A DNA stretch of 64,000 nucleotides, from contig JAJEKV010000112.1 of assembly GCA_021234155.1 (NCBI GenBank), positions 2,412,282 through 2,476,281 on the forward strand. The letters run 5' to 3'. Each line of letters starts with the position of its first letter. Position 1 is the first letter of the stretch. Positions 23,961 through 36,427 of the stretch are shown here, piece by piece. The notes beneath the pieces are model-generated. The model was not told where the DNA came from and made no database searches. It was given only the letters and a program-made list of their open reading frames with translations. A program made the translations under genes and the position numbers. The stretch is from Isoetes taiwanensis (taxonomy: Eukaryota > Streptophyta > Lycopodiopsida > Isoetales > Isoetaceae).

Positions 23961-24510
23961 CAGACTTTTACCTTTTCATGAACTTTTGCAAAGAACACTT
24001 CTAGGTACAATTGGCAACCCTAAGCTAATCCAGGTGCGTCTTAACTTAGGCCTTAATATGGTTACAGTTTGAATTTAACAATCTATAAAAAATTCTCATA
24101 CCTCAAAAATGTTTGCAAAACCATATATTCCATATCCTAAAAATTTCAGCCAAAGTTTTATTTAATAACATCCATATTGAAGATGACTTATCCAATATTA
24201 GGACTGTTCCACAGAATTATAGGGTATAGAAGTACAGGATATATTAGGAATTCCCACCAAGATATATCAAATTGAATTATGGAAAAAAGAAATACAAACC
24301 TTAGCAGACAGCATCCTAAAGATAGAAAAACTCTTTCCAATATCGAAAGTGTACAAATATTTTTCTAACATTGGTAAGATCATGTTTACTTTCAGCTTAT
24401 CTTTCCATCACTTGCTGTCATGACTTCTAGAATTGAAATAATGGATAAAACAAATAGAGGAGCAAGAAATCCCGTTACATATTTCATTGTACGCAGAATT
24501 CGCATGACAT

Positions 24511-27500
24511 ATGCACTTGTATTTATCACAACTTCAAAACAAAGAGCAAGAAGTTCGGTTACCTGGTATTAGTGTTGTTGATTATGTCATTTCCCAAGTG
24601 CAAGCCTTGGATCTCATTTCAGACTTTCGAATTGGCACAAGGCATAGAGATGAGGAGATTAGAGGAAATTTGAGATCTCATTTCATCCCCATAAGAATCC
24701 TCCAATGGAATGACTACCCTCCATTAACTGCAATTAATGCAGCACCAACAACTTCATTGCTGTTGTTTTTCCCCCATAACTTTTGATCCACTTGTCAAAA
24801 TGTTGCGGCGTTTGTTGTATTAGATGCGGAATGAAAAGATCTTTCCAATGATATGTGATTATGATGTATTTCAATATGGTCATATGCGTTAACCTTAAAA
24901 AAATATGATTTTTTGCTTATTTCTTATATATTTATATCTTTAAAGATGTATGAATAGGTTATCACTAGATAGATCTTGTGAAGACGAACCCATTGCTATA
25001 AAAAGTTTTTGAATCGGAGTTCTGGATCAAAAGTTATAATGAAAAAATGATACTACAGAAGTTAGTTGCAGCTGCATTAATTACAGGCTGCCACATAATA
25101 CTGGAATGGGATATACTGGAGCTCTTCTCTTATTGGACAGTTTAAAAAGCTGACATGGCATTTTAAGCATCCCTTAATGGGACAAAATGTGATCTCATTT
25201 TTCCTCTAAATCTGATCACTATCCACTTTATTTGTCATTAAAGTGGCAGCTTCCACCTCTTCAACCCATTGCTATCCAGGCTCCTGCTCCTCACATTCGC
25301 TTGACTTATTCTAGATCTTTTGAATATGAACAGACATTAGCTCCTGCGCTTGCAGGTATTTTGGATTACCCAACTCTTCAAGAGCATAATGCAGCGTTTG
25401 CTGATGCTTTGCTTACTTCTGCTCTCTCTTGCTTTGGTACACGCACTTCTGGTGTTAAATCCTTTCCTAGAAATGCCTGGTTTGATGAAGACTGCAAGCA
25501 GCTTAAAAAACAATTGCGAACGATAGTTGAGCCAGATATGCGACATAATGCCATTCAGAATTATAAGTCTGTTTTGAAACGCAAGAAGGCACACACTTTG
25601 TTCTTTGAGCATCGAAAGCAAATGTTTGAATTACTGCTACGTGAGCCTCGGACCTTCTGGCGCAAAATATTATATCGACCACCTCCTACTCTTGGACATA
25701 TTTCTATGCAGCAATGGGATGAGCGATTGGTCCACTTATATGATCATCCTGGGGTCCTTAATTCTGTGCCTCCTTTGGTAGGTGATATTCTTCAATTCAC
25801 AGAGGAAGAAGTCAAAGAAGGACTGCGGCATCTATCTAATGGCAAGTCTCCTGATCTTCAAGGTTTGCAAGCAGAATTGCTTAAATGGGGGGGTCCGCTA
25901 TTGCTTCCAATCATCACTACTCTTTTAAATCAAGCTTTGCAAGAAGGCTTGCCAGAAACTTGGGCTGTCAGTAAGGTTGTACCAATTTACAAAGCAGGTG
26001 ATAAGCATGACCCTTCTAATTATCGCATGATCATGGTAAGTTCCATATTTTCAAAGCTCTTAGCCAGTCTTATTGAGAGGCAGTTGACATCATGGGCGTA
26101 ACATACCGGTGTATGCGTCTTTGTAGGACAGGCAGGCTTTCGTCCATGCCATTCTACAATAGACCATATTTTCACATTGCGCATGCTTATTGAACATAGT
26201 CGAAGTCTGAAACAAGACCTCTATATATGCTTTGTGGATTTTACTTCTGCTTTTGATACAGTACCACACGAGCTTCTTTTGCAGCAGCATCAGGTACTCA
26301 AATCACTAGCAATATTGGAGTTCGTCAGGGTTGCCCTTTATCTCCTACACTCTTTGGCTTGTACATTGATCAATTGGAAGAATGGCTTGATAATCATGGC
26401 GGAGGTCCACATTTGGCACACTATATCATTAGGCAACTTATGTATCTTTGATGATGTTTCACTTCGCACATACTGCCGCTAGTATATGCGGCAACATTTA
26501 CATGCTCGCACAGTTTTTGTGAGAACACACGGTTTTTAGCGTGTTAATCTCCAAAAGACCAAGCTTTTGGTAGTTCAATCTTCTCGTCACAATGTTCCCC
26601 TATGCACTATGATAGGCTGCGAAGTTGAAGTTGTAGATAGCTACAAGTATCTTGGTGTAGAATTACGTAAGAACACACTTTGGGAACAATGTATTACCAA
26701 GCCGGGTGGTGGCGGATGGAGAGCACTCTATGCAATGCAAAACAACCTGTTTCAGCCAGAAATTCATGATTGGCCACGGAAAGCCCACTTGTTTTGGGCT
26801 TTGGTAGAGCTGTTTTCTTGTATGGTTCAAGTATGGGGACACGCCATTAGTGCTAGTGCTTGGGAGAGCTTGGAGCGGGTGCAAAGTCCTTTCTCGCTTA
26901 CGACCTCGGGTTAAAGCAACGGTGCCCTATGCTATTCTTTTACAAGAGACAGGTTTTTGGCCTCTTCAACATTCTGCCATGAAGCGCCATCTCCACTATA
27001 TCTGCAAGGTGCACCACATGGATGATGCTAGGTATCATGTTCTTGCACTTGCCATGGCTGAATCTCCTCAGCATTTGAAACGATGTTGGAAAGAGCATTG
27101 CACTACATGGTTTGCCCGTTGGATTGAATTTGCAACAACGAGCAATTGCTGATGCTTGCCGGTTCGATCCCGAAGCTTTTGCAACAATATCTCAATGGTC
27201 ATTTTTCTCAAAAGATATGGGACGCAGTTACTTTGGCCCAAGTGAAAACTGGTCATTATCATGCACACATAAATCCCACCTTGGCACCAGGGGCCCAAGC
27301 TTATTTGCTTGTTTCATTGTCCAGGAACAAGCTTGTAGATATTGCATCAATTCACACGGGGTCCCACAGGCTACGGATTGAGACAGGTAGATGGGAGCGG
27401 CCGCAATTGCCGCGAGAAGCGAGACTATGTGCCTGTTGCGATTCATGTGTTATTGAAGATGAAAGCCATACTCTTCTGAGTTGCCCTGCTTTTGAGATAG

Positions 27501-27633
27501 TCCAGAATCATTTTTTGACCTTAGCATTCCATTCCACGCTTCCACAACTTCTCAGAGCACCATCTGTGCGTGACTTGGCATTATACATACTTGAGGTTCT
27601 AGATAAACGTCTGCAATTACTGAGCCCTCAGTA
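24511..27633 (+). pseudogene. LINE ORF2 remnant (endonuclease end plus reverse transcriptase)
   Basis: The endonuclease end (SVVDYVISQVQ...DEEI) is in frame with 25209 onward (KSDHYPL) once the MITE is skipped. RT blocks seen: NGKSPDLQGLQAELLK, VVPIYKAGD, YRMIMVSSIFSKLL, QAGFRPCHSTIDHIF, FVDFTSAFDTVP, then KYLGVEL. The frame stops at 26099, and the catalytic YADD region near 26440 is frameshifted and holds stops, so no active enzyme is made. The C-terminal region has a C-x2-C-...-H-x4-C-like motif (CACCDSCVIEDESHTLLSC). This corresponds to the 41.6-42.8-kb part of copy 2. Confidence 0.88.
24662..25206. mobile_element. 545-bp MITE inside LINE copy 1, TA target duplication
   Basis: TA at 24660-24661 and 25207-25208 flanks terminal inverted repeats: GAGGAAATTTGAGATCTCAT inward on the left, GAGGAAAAATGAGATCACAT inward on the right. 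About 27 of 33 bases match. Removing the element and one TA restores the LINE frame exactly (…DEE-IK-SDH…, matching DEEVDSDH of copy 2). A TA target and this size suggest a Tc1/mariner-type, Stowaway-like non-autonomous element. No transposase inside. Confidence 0.88.
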
Positions 27634-27815
27634 GTCATTATCTCTGCTTGTATCATCATTACTGCAAAGGTTTTTCCCTTGAAAACCTTTCGAGGCAGGG
27701 GTTTTTTAATCCTAGTAGTAATGATTGTACTAGCCCATTGTATGGGTCCCATGATCTATTGGTCTCCGTGGACGTTAAAAAAACTATTCTATTCTATTCT
27801 ATTCTATTCTATTGC

Positions 27816-28461
27816 AGTAGAACCAAAGGACAGTTAGCCTGAAGAGGGTAAAAGCCTAAGCTACATACAGGTAAGCTATGAACTTCTTGGGTTTAACACC
27901 CTTCACCTTGTAAAAAGTTCCCTGAAATGGGCAAAAATTTAATGAGGCATACATGTTAATGTAACAAAGTGATTCTAGCTAAGGCTTTGCAGCCAAACTT
28001 ACTAAAATATAGAGAAGTGGCCTGCATATTCTCCACCTTTCAATTACGGGTGCAATCTGGCCAAAGGGATCATAATTTATGCAGCTAAACCACTTGTGCG
28101 CATTGGCCGTATCTTAATGAAAAATATACATTTATCAAACTGAATCGAGAACAGACAGTTTCATATGCAGCAAAAGTGTAATTGAGTCATTAAGGTCTCT
28201 GTAGCATTTTTCTGGTCTGCACAGGCCCAATGCTTCTAAAATAAAGCAAATAGCATTAACTAGTTAAATAAAGCATTCTGAACTTCTAGAATACCCTATC
28301 ATCATCAGATCTGCTAAGTAGCATATCAGTGCATTTAACCTGAAATCAAATGGTACATTAATGATATTTTAACTATTAATTGTATTCTAACAGAATGCAT
28401 ATTCTAGGTTAACCAGTAGTGCAAAATTGCAAGAAAAATGTAGATCTATAAGGCAGAAACA
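27816..28461. other. No gene seen
   Basis: AT-rich sequence downstream of LINE copy 1 without coding signal or clear repeat. Confidence 0.5.
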
Positions 28462-28479
28462 TCAAATTAGCTTTAACAT

Positions 28480-28690
28480 ATTTCTAATTTCATAAGCACA
28501 GAACCTGCTGTTCTTGATTTTGTATGCTTTGATAAGCTTCTTTGCAATGCATCCTTTGACGTTGGAATTAATCCCTTGTTCTAAACTCTGTTTGGCAGTG
28601 TCATTGCCCAGCTGCATCAGCACTTCGTGCATTGCATATGAGTTGATATTCTGAGCTGTTTTCCAAAGCATAGATTCGTTCATACAAGCC
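28480..28690 (-). pseudogene. Remnant of a Ca2+-ATPase N-terminal exon
   Basis: The minus-strand translation contains LEQGINSNVKGCIAKKLIKA. This parallels LESGINCNVSEIEKRKKAYG of the intact ATPase at 14.4-17.9 kb. An upstream INSYAMHEVLMQ parallels INSHTLAAIVQ, and the HFGG part is missing or diverged. It is the same exon region in the same orientation, about 10.8 kb upstream of the gene, so it may come from an old local duplication. No other ATPase exons were found nearby. Confidence 0.65.
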
Positions 28691-28949
28691 CCATGGTTGG
28701 TAACTTGAGCTGCTATCAAGCCATTATCAGAATTAGTTGGACGTTTGTAGGTTTATTGTCAAGGTCTTCTTTCTGCAATACCCCAATGCATGGCCCATTC
28801 CAAATCCAAGTTCAGAGATCCAGAAGGAGATTTAGGCCATCTACCAGAGTGCAGGAATATTTGCATGCTCGGCCCTGCTTGCCTTCAAGAACTGTGGGCG
28901 TATCTGTAAATTAGGTCATTCAGCAAGTTTTGGAAACCCTAAATCGTTA

Positions 28950-28997
28950 TTGGTCTCCGTGGACGTTAAAAAATCTATTCTATTCTATTCTATTTAA
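28950..28997 (+). mobile_element. LINE 3'-terminal fragment
   Basis: Only the terminus TTGGTCTCCGTGGACGTTAA and a short (TTCTA)n tail remain, as at the end of LINE copy 1. This suggests a severely 5'-truncated insertion. Confidence 0.75.
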
Positions 28998-29330
28998 TTT
29001 TCTTTAAGTGTACATACTCATCATAGGTCCATAACCCAGCCATATTCTTTGTAGTAATTAGGTGCATGCCACGTATCCGGCACTGCATTCTTTGAAGCCA
29101 ATTTGCACTGGCTTTGTCCCACTGCAAGCGAGCAGCCAAAGTGGAGTTTCCTATTATTCCTATGCACCGGTCAGATTTTTTTTCCATAAAAACCAGTGTA
29201 TCCAACAAAGGCCAAGCCAAAATGCCAAGGGGCCATAAAATCCCAACCCATACTCATATTGTTACTATGATATCCATATTCAAAATTATTTGACGAACCA
29301 GTAAAGGTTAATGCCTGCATACCATTGTTA

Positions 29331-29332
29331 GT

Positions 29333-29424
<92 letters not shown>
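29331..29424. repeat. (TAA)n microsatellite
   Basis: About 30 uninterrupted TAA/ATA units, followed by an A run. It produces spurious poly-isoleucine ORFs on both strands. Confidence 0.97.
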
Positions 29425-29456
29425 GTATTAAAAAAAAAAAAAACATACATTTGTGC

Positions 29457-30337
29457 AAGAGTGCATATTCATTTTTTGATGATGACATCACTAAAGTTGG
29501 TTTTGTTTCTAGTTGCTTCCTATCTCAAAGATGTTTTTTCTTGTCTATTTTTTAGCTAATAATCACAGACATATACTATTATGATATGATGTATTGCCCT
29601 ATTTTTTAGCCTACCTCTTGCTTTTGTTAGGCCCGAAGGGCCCTTTTTTTTTTTAATAACAACTAGCATGCAACACCATTAACATTAATTAACATTAGTT
29701 AACATAAACTATTATATCTAATATTTTTAAATAAAAAGCCCTTGAAACCCCCTTTTGGTTTGGATGCATATTCACACAGCGGGTGACGTAGGGCAACCAG
29801 AGCCCCTAAAATCATACAATACATGTACAAAATCAACACCATTCAGTACATCGCCCGAAACCTTATAGTATTTCGCAAACCTCATTATACATTATATCAA
29901 AACTTGTACAAGCATACCCCATAAACGAGGATCGTTACCTACGATCTAGATCGAGGAATAAAAGGTCAAATATGCCCATCCGACAGCTCTGGATATCTAG
30001 AGTCACCCACTGTGTGAATATGCACCCAAACGAAAGGGGGTTTCAAGGGGGTTTTTATTTAAAATTTTTGGATATAATAGTTTATGTTAACTAATGTTAA
30101 TTAATGTTAATGGTCGTTACATGCTAGTTGTTATATTTGAAAAAAAAAGAGGGCCCTTCGTGCCTAACAAAAGCAAGAAGTAGGCTAAAAAATAGGTCAA
30201 TACATCATATCATAATAGAATATGTGTGTGATTATTAGCTAAAAAATAGAGAAGAAAAAATAACTTTGAGATAGGAAGCAACTAGAAACAAAGCCAACTT
30301 TAGTGATGTCATCATCAAAAAACGAATATGCACTCTT
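29457..30337. mobile_element. 881-bp giant palindrome (foldback element)
   Basis: Left arm 29457-29787 and right arm 30002-30337 are inverted copies, beginning AAGAGTGCATATTCATTTTT and ending with its complement, with few differences. The loop (29788-30001) is 214 bp. Long arms are typical of foldback or Mutator-like non-autonomous elements. No convincing target duplication was found. The mirrored ORFs starting MMSSSKNEYALL on both arms only reflect the symmetry. Confidence 0.9.
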
Positions 30338-30900
30338 ATCTTTGTCAAACAAAACAAACATCCTGAACATCCTGATTACAATAAACAAACATCCTAATGA
30401 ACCACCTCTTAAAAACCCCTTTCAGCATTTGTGCAATTGCCAGTGTTGCGAGAGAAGGTCCATTTGGAAATTTGGCTCACTCAAATATTTTAATATTATG
30501 TTGGCCACGGGAGCAAAACAGCATTGCATTTGTATTTAGTATGCCAAAGATTACTATATGATAATCGTGCTTGTTTTCAAAATGCCTTATAGAACTTTGG
30601 TAGGTACTTCATTGCTCTACATATTTTGATGCCATATGCGATGACTGATTTTGTTATATGTCTCTCTAAGGCTTTAATCTCTTCTGCATATGTTGTTAAG
30701 AAAAAAGAAACAAATTATACCAAATGCTAGATCTTAACTGCATAATGTTGTTGCAACCTGCATATGTAGCAAAATAACAGGGGGTTCCAAAAGAATGTGA
30801 TATGGATGTAAAAATAACAATTCCTGAAACCATAGACATATATTCCTAAAACAATTGAATAAGTTGTTATAAAAAAAACATAGATTCAATATAAAAAATA

Positions 30901-30985
30901 ATCACATTAGCTAACTGGGTATATTGGTTAAAGTAGGACATTGAGCTATCTTGGTAGAGGTTCGAGCCCCCTTATTTCATATTCT
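30901..30985 (+). repeat. tRNA-derived SINE or tRNA-like relic
   Basis: A box A-like TAGCTAACTGGG (30908-30919) and a good box B, AGGTTCGAGCCCC (30958-30970), lie at tRNA-like spacing. No full cloverleaf can be drawn by eye. A second box B-like AGGTTCGATATTCC follows near 31010. Confidence 0.55.
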
Positions 30986-32554
30986 AAAATCTTAGGCAAA
31001 GTCGTATAGAGGTTCGATATTCCCTCAAAATCTTAGGCGAAATCGTATTCCATATTTCAAAATCATAGGCGCCTCCAATCATAAATGACTATAACTGAAA
31101 TGAGAGATGCCCAGAGGCCGCCACATACGATCTGGAGTCGTAGGATCGACGAATCCAATGACTGTGGTTGTCCAGAGTGCACCTCGTTTAGAATATGTAA
31201 GCACAACATTATATAGTATCCTGGAGGATATCAGTCAAAGTAGTTATACATCTCAACACAACAAAAAAGATTTCAAAAAATCTTAGAAATGGGGGGCTTG
31301 ACAAGATGTTGACAATCATTCTTCCTCGAATGGACATGGCGCCATATTAAAGTATGTAATATAAGAGGACTATCCACGATGTAGAGTGTGTTAAAATGCA
31401 TAGAAATTGTATTTGTCACGTCATTATTAAAAATAGCATCTATGTAATATCATTTATAGCAAAGGTAAAATTTCAGCTATTATATCCATTACTACATTAA
31501 TATAAATGCCCAACGCATACATCCTTGAGGATTTTCTCTTTATTTTACATTCATCCATTGCATACTCATTGCATGCTATGATTTTGGTGCATGGAAGAAG
31601 AAGGGGCTACATAACCTTCGATAGCACATTTTGGTAAGGCAATGTTGAACACCATTTGGGTTCAATGAATTAATGAATATCTTAACTTCAAGATCATCAT
31701 GCCTCCTATTTAACTCATAGTTATCAGGAACATGAACTCTTTAGAAATTTAAACCTACAATTTGGAACAAGAACAAGAATGAATGGGAATGGAAACGACC
31801 AACATTTGAATTTTTAAAATATGAAAACAGATTTAAGTTCCTTTTGCTTAAGGAACGTCGTAGAACACTTCAACTAAAAAAATGTCTCAAGGGGACTGAG
31901 TTACAAGCAAAACATGTTTGTGTGATCTCTGCTGCAGCAAGTTCACAGGAGCTAGCCACAAATATAGAAGAGTAATCATAGTAAACAAGAGCTTGGTTGA
32001 TTGCAAGCTTAGAAAATAGATAAAGCAGACTCAGGTACACAGATTAGATTTACAGATTTACTACAATGAAATCTCTTAGCAGCTTACCTACATATAAGAT
32101 TGAATCAATGAGTTTAGCTGTTAGCGGCATCATCTATAACAACATTTCTAGAACTACTACGAAAAGACATGGACAAGAATGCTATATGAATGCTCTGGCA
32201 TCTCTTTATAACCAAAACCGATACATTTGATAGCAAATTAGTTAAAACATTATGGTCGGGATTAAAAAACCTCGCCCTTTCGGGCTTTCGAGGAAAAATC
32301 CTGACAATAATGGAATCACTAACCTATCCTAGAGTCATAACATAGAATCTATACCCTCATGCTGACTAACCTTGTTGGGTGAAAATACATTATAGCAAAG
32401 AAGTTGCACTAAATGAACTCATGTTTGAATATATTGATCTTCATCTTGTGCCTAGAATCCAACACCTGTCCAAATTGCCAAACTGTAGAAAAACTACGCT
32501 CACTACTGCTTCCCTGCATACACAAAAAAGTGAACCAAAAGCCACTATGGCTCA

Positions 32555-32677
32555 TCTAGGCACGAGGGCCCCCAACCTGGCACGAGGGCCTCCATCCAGG
32601 CACGAGGGCCTCAACCAGGCATAAAGCCCTCCAACCAAGCACGAGGGCCTCAACCAAGCACAAAGGCCTCCAACACG
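32555..32677 (+). repeat. 20-bp minisatellite, about 6 units
   Basis: Units of the type CACGAGGGCCTCCAACCAGG, head to tail, with substitutions such as CATAAAGCCC and CACAAAGGCC. Confidence 0.92.
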
Positions 32678-33351
32678 ATGTTAGTTATACAAATAAGGTT
32701 CGCAAATGGAAAAAGGGTGGGGGGGTGGGATCCAACACCAGAAAGAGAAAGGAAGATGCACGAAAGCTGATGGAAAAGAAAGGGGCAAGCAAAAACTAAA
32801 TAGGGAACGAGAAGGAAAAAGACAAAGATAACTAAGATGCTAACTACCTTTGTAGTTCTAGAACTTTGTTTTCCATCTATTTGGTGAAATGAAGGAAAAC
32901 ACCATTTCTAGAACTACTACGTATAGACATGGACAAGAATGCTGAAACAGAGGCAGAGAGAGAAGCAAAGTAAACCAGTTAAGTAAAGACGAAAAGAAAG
33001 AAAAAGTCGTATTGGAAAAAGGCTTACCCTTGGGCAGAAATAAAAGGCCACACATTTCCAAACTCAAAATCCAAAAGCAAAATAATTGGTATAGGAAAAA
33101 TACGAAGATGTCTTGATGCAAGGGGTAGACTTATGGGTGAAGGTATTAAGGTCAAGGTAGAAGCAACCATTTTACTTATCAACTTTATTATCTGACACAT
33201 CCACGAACACTAGCCAGTAACCTCGTAACACTAGCAATATACCACACCACTCAAACTTTAACGGCCTTGTCTGGATAACATTACCTAATCAGTTAAACGA
33301 TATAACTAACTATAACTTGGAGGAAAAATGAAACTCAAATCTCAAATTATA

Positions 33352-34498
33352 TCATGGGAAATTTATACCTTGGCCGATATACTGGTGGTATGCCCCACAA
33401 CAGAAAACTAGCATCGAAGATCGTTCAGTGCAGTGTAGGTCGCACAAGAGAAGGAGCACACTAGGGAAGGGCTTCACAGCACCCTTGGGGGGCTTTTGAT
33501 AGGTACAGGGACCCAAATGGTCGAAAGGACACCCAATAAGCAGTGATTTGGGGTAAGGATGGCACGAAAGAAGGCCCAGCCATTGTACAAGGAGCCTCCG
33601 CTCACCCAGCAGCGGGTCCCATGGCCAGCGAGTTCGCGCTCTCGTGAACAGTTGCATGGTCACATACAGACAAACCCAGTGGTCTCCCTGGAGTTCCCTC
33701 CGCCCCTCTTTGGGCCGCAACAGCCTCTTGGAATTGGCATCCAAGCTTTGATGGACTCGTAGGTTCAATGTTTTCCGACTGGGCTCCGGGACCACCTGTG
33801 CACTATTCATGGCGAGGGAGGGATGACAGGTACATCTCTTACTGTATCTATTGAGATGTGGACACAACTGATCCGATGCTACAGGTTTTCCTCTTGAAGC
33901 CTGTACAAACCAGTGATGCTTCAGTGTAGACGTCAGTGTCTTACCCCCCGAGGCATCAGCTGCTGCCACAACACATGCTCATATGGACAGAGTAAACATG
34001 TCTACCCAGACGGAGGATTTGCAATACAATGACCAACGAGCATCGCATGCCCAATCCTCTGAGCCTGGAAGTTCCCGAGGGGACGAGCGGCACACACCGG
34101 ACTGAACTTGAGTATTGTTGGCATTACAGAGCAGGATGACATTTTGGATCGGGATGAGATGGAGCATTTTTTCGTCCAGACCATATGCATACACCCAGAC
34201 GACATCCTCTCAGCTAGTCGGGTAGGAGCATCACGACCCGACTGCCCTCGTCATCTCCTCGTTCTGTTTTGGTATGCGATCTCTCGGCTGCACATTCTGA
34301 AGCATGGTAATCACCTTAAGGGGACCACCTTCTCAGTCCAGGAGGATCTTGCTCCAGTCTAGCTCTGCCAAAGAAGAGCGGAACTTTGCCGAGTGCGCGA
34401 GGCTCATTTGCAAAAAAAAAAAGTGGGCAGTGTACCGAGGAGGACAAGCTCTTATACGGGATGAGTGGCCTTCTGATCCTTGGGCATTTGGTATCTAG
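33352..34498 (+). other. GC-richer stretch, possible coding relic
   Basis: More GC-rich than its surroundings and with longer ORFs on both strands (for example 33352-33969 minus, 205 codons), but no family is recognised. The last 90 bp (about 34408-34498, plus) encode KKWAVYRGGQALI...WPSDPWAFGI and a stop. This closely resembles the end of a minus-strand frame at 54430-54680. The two are probably copies of the same unknown gene or element. Confidence 0.35.
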
Positions 34499-35866
34499 TC
34501 TTCCCCAGCTGATTCTTATTGTAAAAAATTGAAACTTATTTTGTGATGGGGATTAGTCTGTAGAGGAATGAATCTGTAAAGGATTATAAATGATGGGCAT
34601 GAATCTGTAAAGGAAAAAGCTCCAGGCTAGGTAGAGTTTATCGTAGGCCAATCAAACACTACATTGGGGTGGAATCCGACAAGCGCAGACATGGAAGAAA
34701 AAAGGGGCAATGAAGGGGTGGGAGGCCAAGAAGGAGTTAGGTCGACTGCGCGATGTTCCCAACAGACATGGATGGCTTATTTTGCTGGGTTGGGCTGTTG
34801 TGCAAAAAAGGCAGTATCAATTCTTGGCATTGAGTTTAACGGAAAAAAAGAGAATTGTTTCATAAATCTCAATTGTATTGAGCTTTTGGCCAATATTAGT
34901 TGTTCCTACTTAAGATGCGCTGCTGATTGTCTATGATAAAGATCTTCTCAATACATCCAGGAAGGTTCAAATTGTGGATTTTTTCTTTCTAGGGGGCAAC
35001 TCTATAATTCTTGGTGGTTTAAGCATTGAACCAGAAAGAGTTAAATGTTTCAAGAGATAAAGGGCTAAGTAAACATATTTATTTACGTTGAGCAGATTGC
35101 ACCTCTTGTATAAGGAGTGTAGAAAACCACCTAGAAGTTGCCTACAATTTCGCAGACCCTAGAGATTTCAACAATTTGGAACCTTTAAATAACAAATACC
35201 ATAGATTTTCCTCACATTACAAAATGCAATACTTTTCATTTTGACACATATGATTAACAATTGTAATATCTTAAAACATTAACTATACCATCAGGCTTTG
35301 TGCAGCAGCGAACTGTGAACATATTCATAGAAGTCCATTACCAAAATTGGATGTAGAAGAGCAGAAAAACAACAAAAAAATATGTGCATGATTTATTAGT
35401 GCAGACAGCTACAATATCTTTAATAAAGCCCGCAATTGAAAAAGCAGATCCAAATCGACAAAGAGCTTCGGCTTCGCAATCATCTTCTTTTAAAAAAATA
35501 GAGGCTCTAGCAAGGGTAGGAGCTCTTTACCTGCTCTGGATGCGCCATAGAAGCAGAAGTCGAAGCCCTCGAAGAAGCATTTGAAACCTGCATTGCATCT
35601 TTCTTGCCACTCCCAAAATACGTAGGATGAGAAGGCTAGGGTGAGTCACCTTCTGCTTCTTTCTTGTGTCCAAGCCCATTCCAAAGGCCTCTTCGAGCCA
35701 AGCCCATCCCAAAAGAATTCCGACGATAGCCAGAATCGAACCTTCCCCCCTCCCCAAACCTTCCCGTGCCAACCACTGAGGGCAGGCATCGTTTATGTTT
35801 TCTAAGTATTTCTCAATTCTTAATAGCCCTTTCGCTCTCTAATCCCCTTCCATACCATACAACCCC

Positions 35867-36121
35867 ATGGCCACTTCTGTAGCCCCTTGCCCAGACCCCC
35901 ATTTGGAGGGAGACATTCCCCAGCCCCAGCCCCAGCCCACCGGGGAGAACCAGGGGGAGGGACCGCCGCGAAAACGGCCCCGATCGAATAACAAGGACAA
36001 GGGAGAAACCTCTTCCATGAGGAAGGAGGCCCGGGCGAAGGCCCAATCTATGACATCGACCCTGGAGACGGATGAAGGCTATGCAACAGGAGTCCCGCCG
36101 TCAACAATTGGCTCAAGTTAG
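35867..36121 (+). CDS. Possible LINE ORF1 fragment
   Basis: An 84-codon frame starting MATSVAPCPDPH, with a basic patch (PPRKRPRSNNKDKG). It lies just upstream of the endonuclease and is GC-richer than the surroundings. Position fits ORF1, but the length is far below usual and there is no zinc knuckle or RRM visible. It may be a decayed remnant. Confidence 0.4.
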   Translation: MATSVAPCPDPHLEGDIPQPQPQPTGENQGEGPPRKRPRSNNKDKGETSSMRKEARAKAQSMTSTLETDEGYATGVPPSTIGSS

Positions 36122-36427
36122 GGACGTCTGCCGGCCGAGCCCAGGCCGCAGCACCTAGTCCGAGGCAAGCCGCATTTTAGGCCGGCGCTGCTTTGAGGTC
36201 AGCGATGCAATCGCGTCAGTCGCTGCCACTCCGCATCACCACCAATATCCCTACTGCACCTCTTGCTCTTGCTGCTCCAACTGCTTTTGCAACTGCTGCT
36301 CAGGCGCCGCACGCTGCTCCTCCTGCAACTGGAACAGATCATCGAGCGTCTACATCCAATGCCAACAAATAGGAATTGTGCCTTCGGATGGTATCTTGGA
36401 ACTGTCGGGGCTTTCATTGGCAGAAAG

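Larger units (their letters stand above)
24500..27815 (+). mobile_element. 5'-truncated LINE, copy 1, with a nested MITE
   Basis: L1-like non-LTR retrotransposon containing the end of the endonuclease domain, the reverse transcriptase region and a C-terminal Cys-rich region. It ends in the shared terminus TGGTCTCCGTGGACGTTAAA and a (TTCTA)n tail at about 27787-27812. Homology to the longer copy at 35.8-43.1 kb starts near 24505, so the 5' part is missing. It is split by the MITE at 24662-25206. Confidence 0.9.
30338..35829. other. Gene-poor interval
   Basis: Apart from the tRNA-like repeat, the minisatellite and the possible coding relic listed separately, no gene or known element is recognisable. 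Many short A-rich stretches. Confidence 0.5.

Noticed and set aside
29171-29555. Poly-isoleucine ORFs
   Set aside because: Translations of the (TAA)n tract.
29457-30539. ORFs beginning MMSSSKNEYALL on both strands
   Set aside because: Identical starts result from the palindrome arms; no family match.
33352-33969. 205-codon minus-strand ORF as a real gene
   Set aside because: No recognisable domain and competing ORFs on the other strand; only the 3' motif on the plus strand has a second copy.
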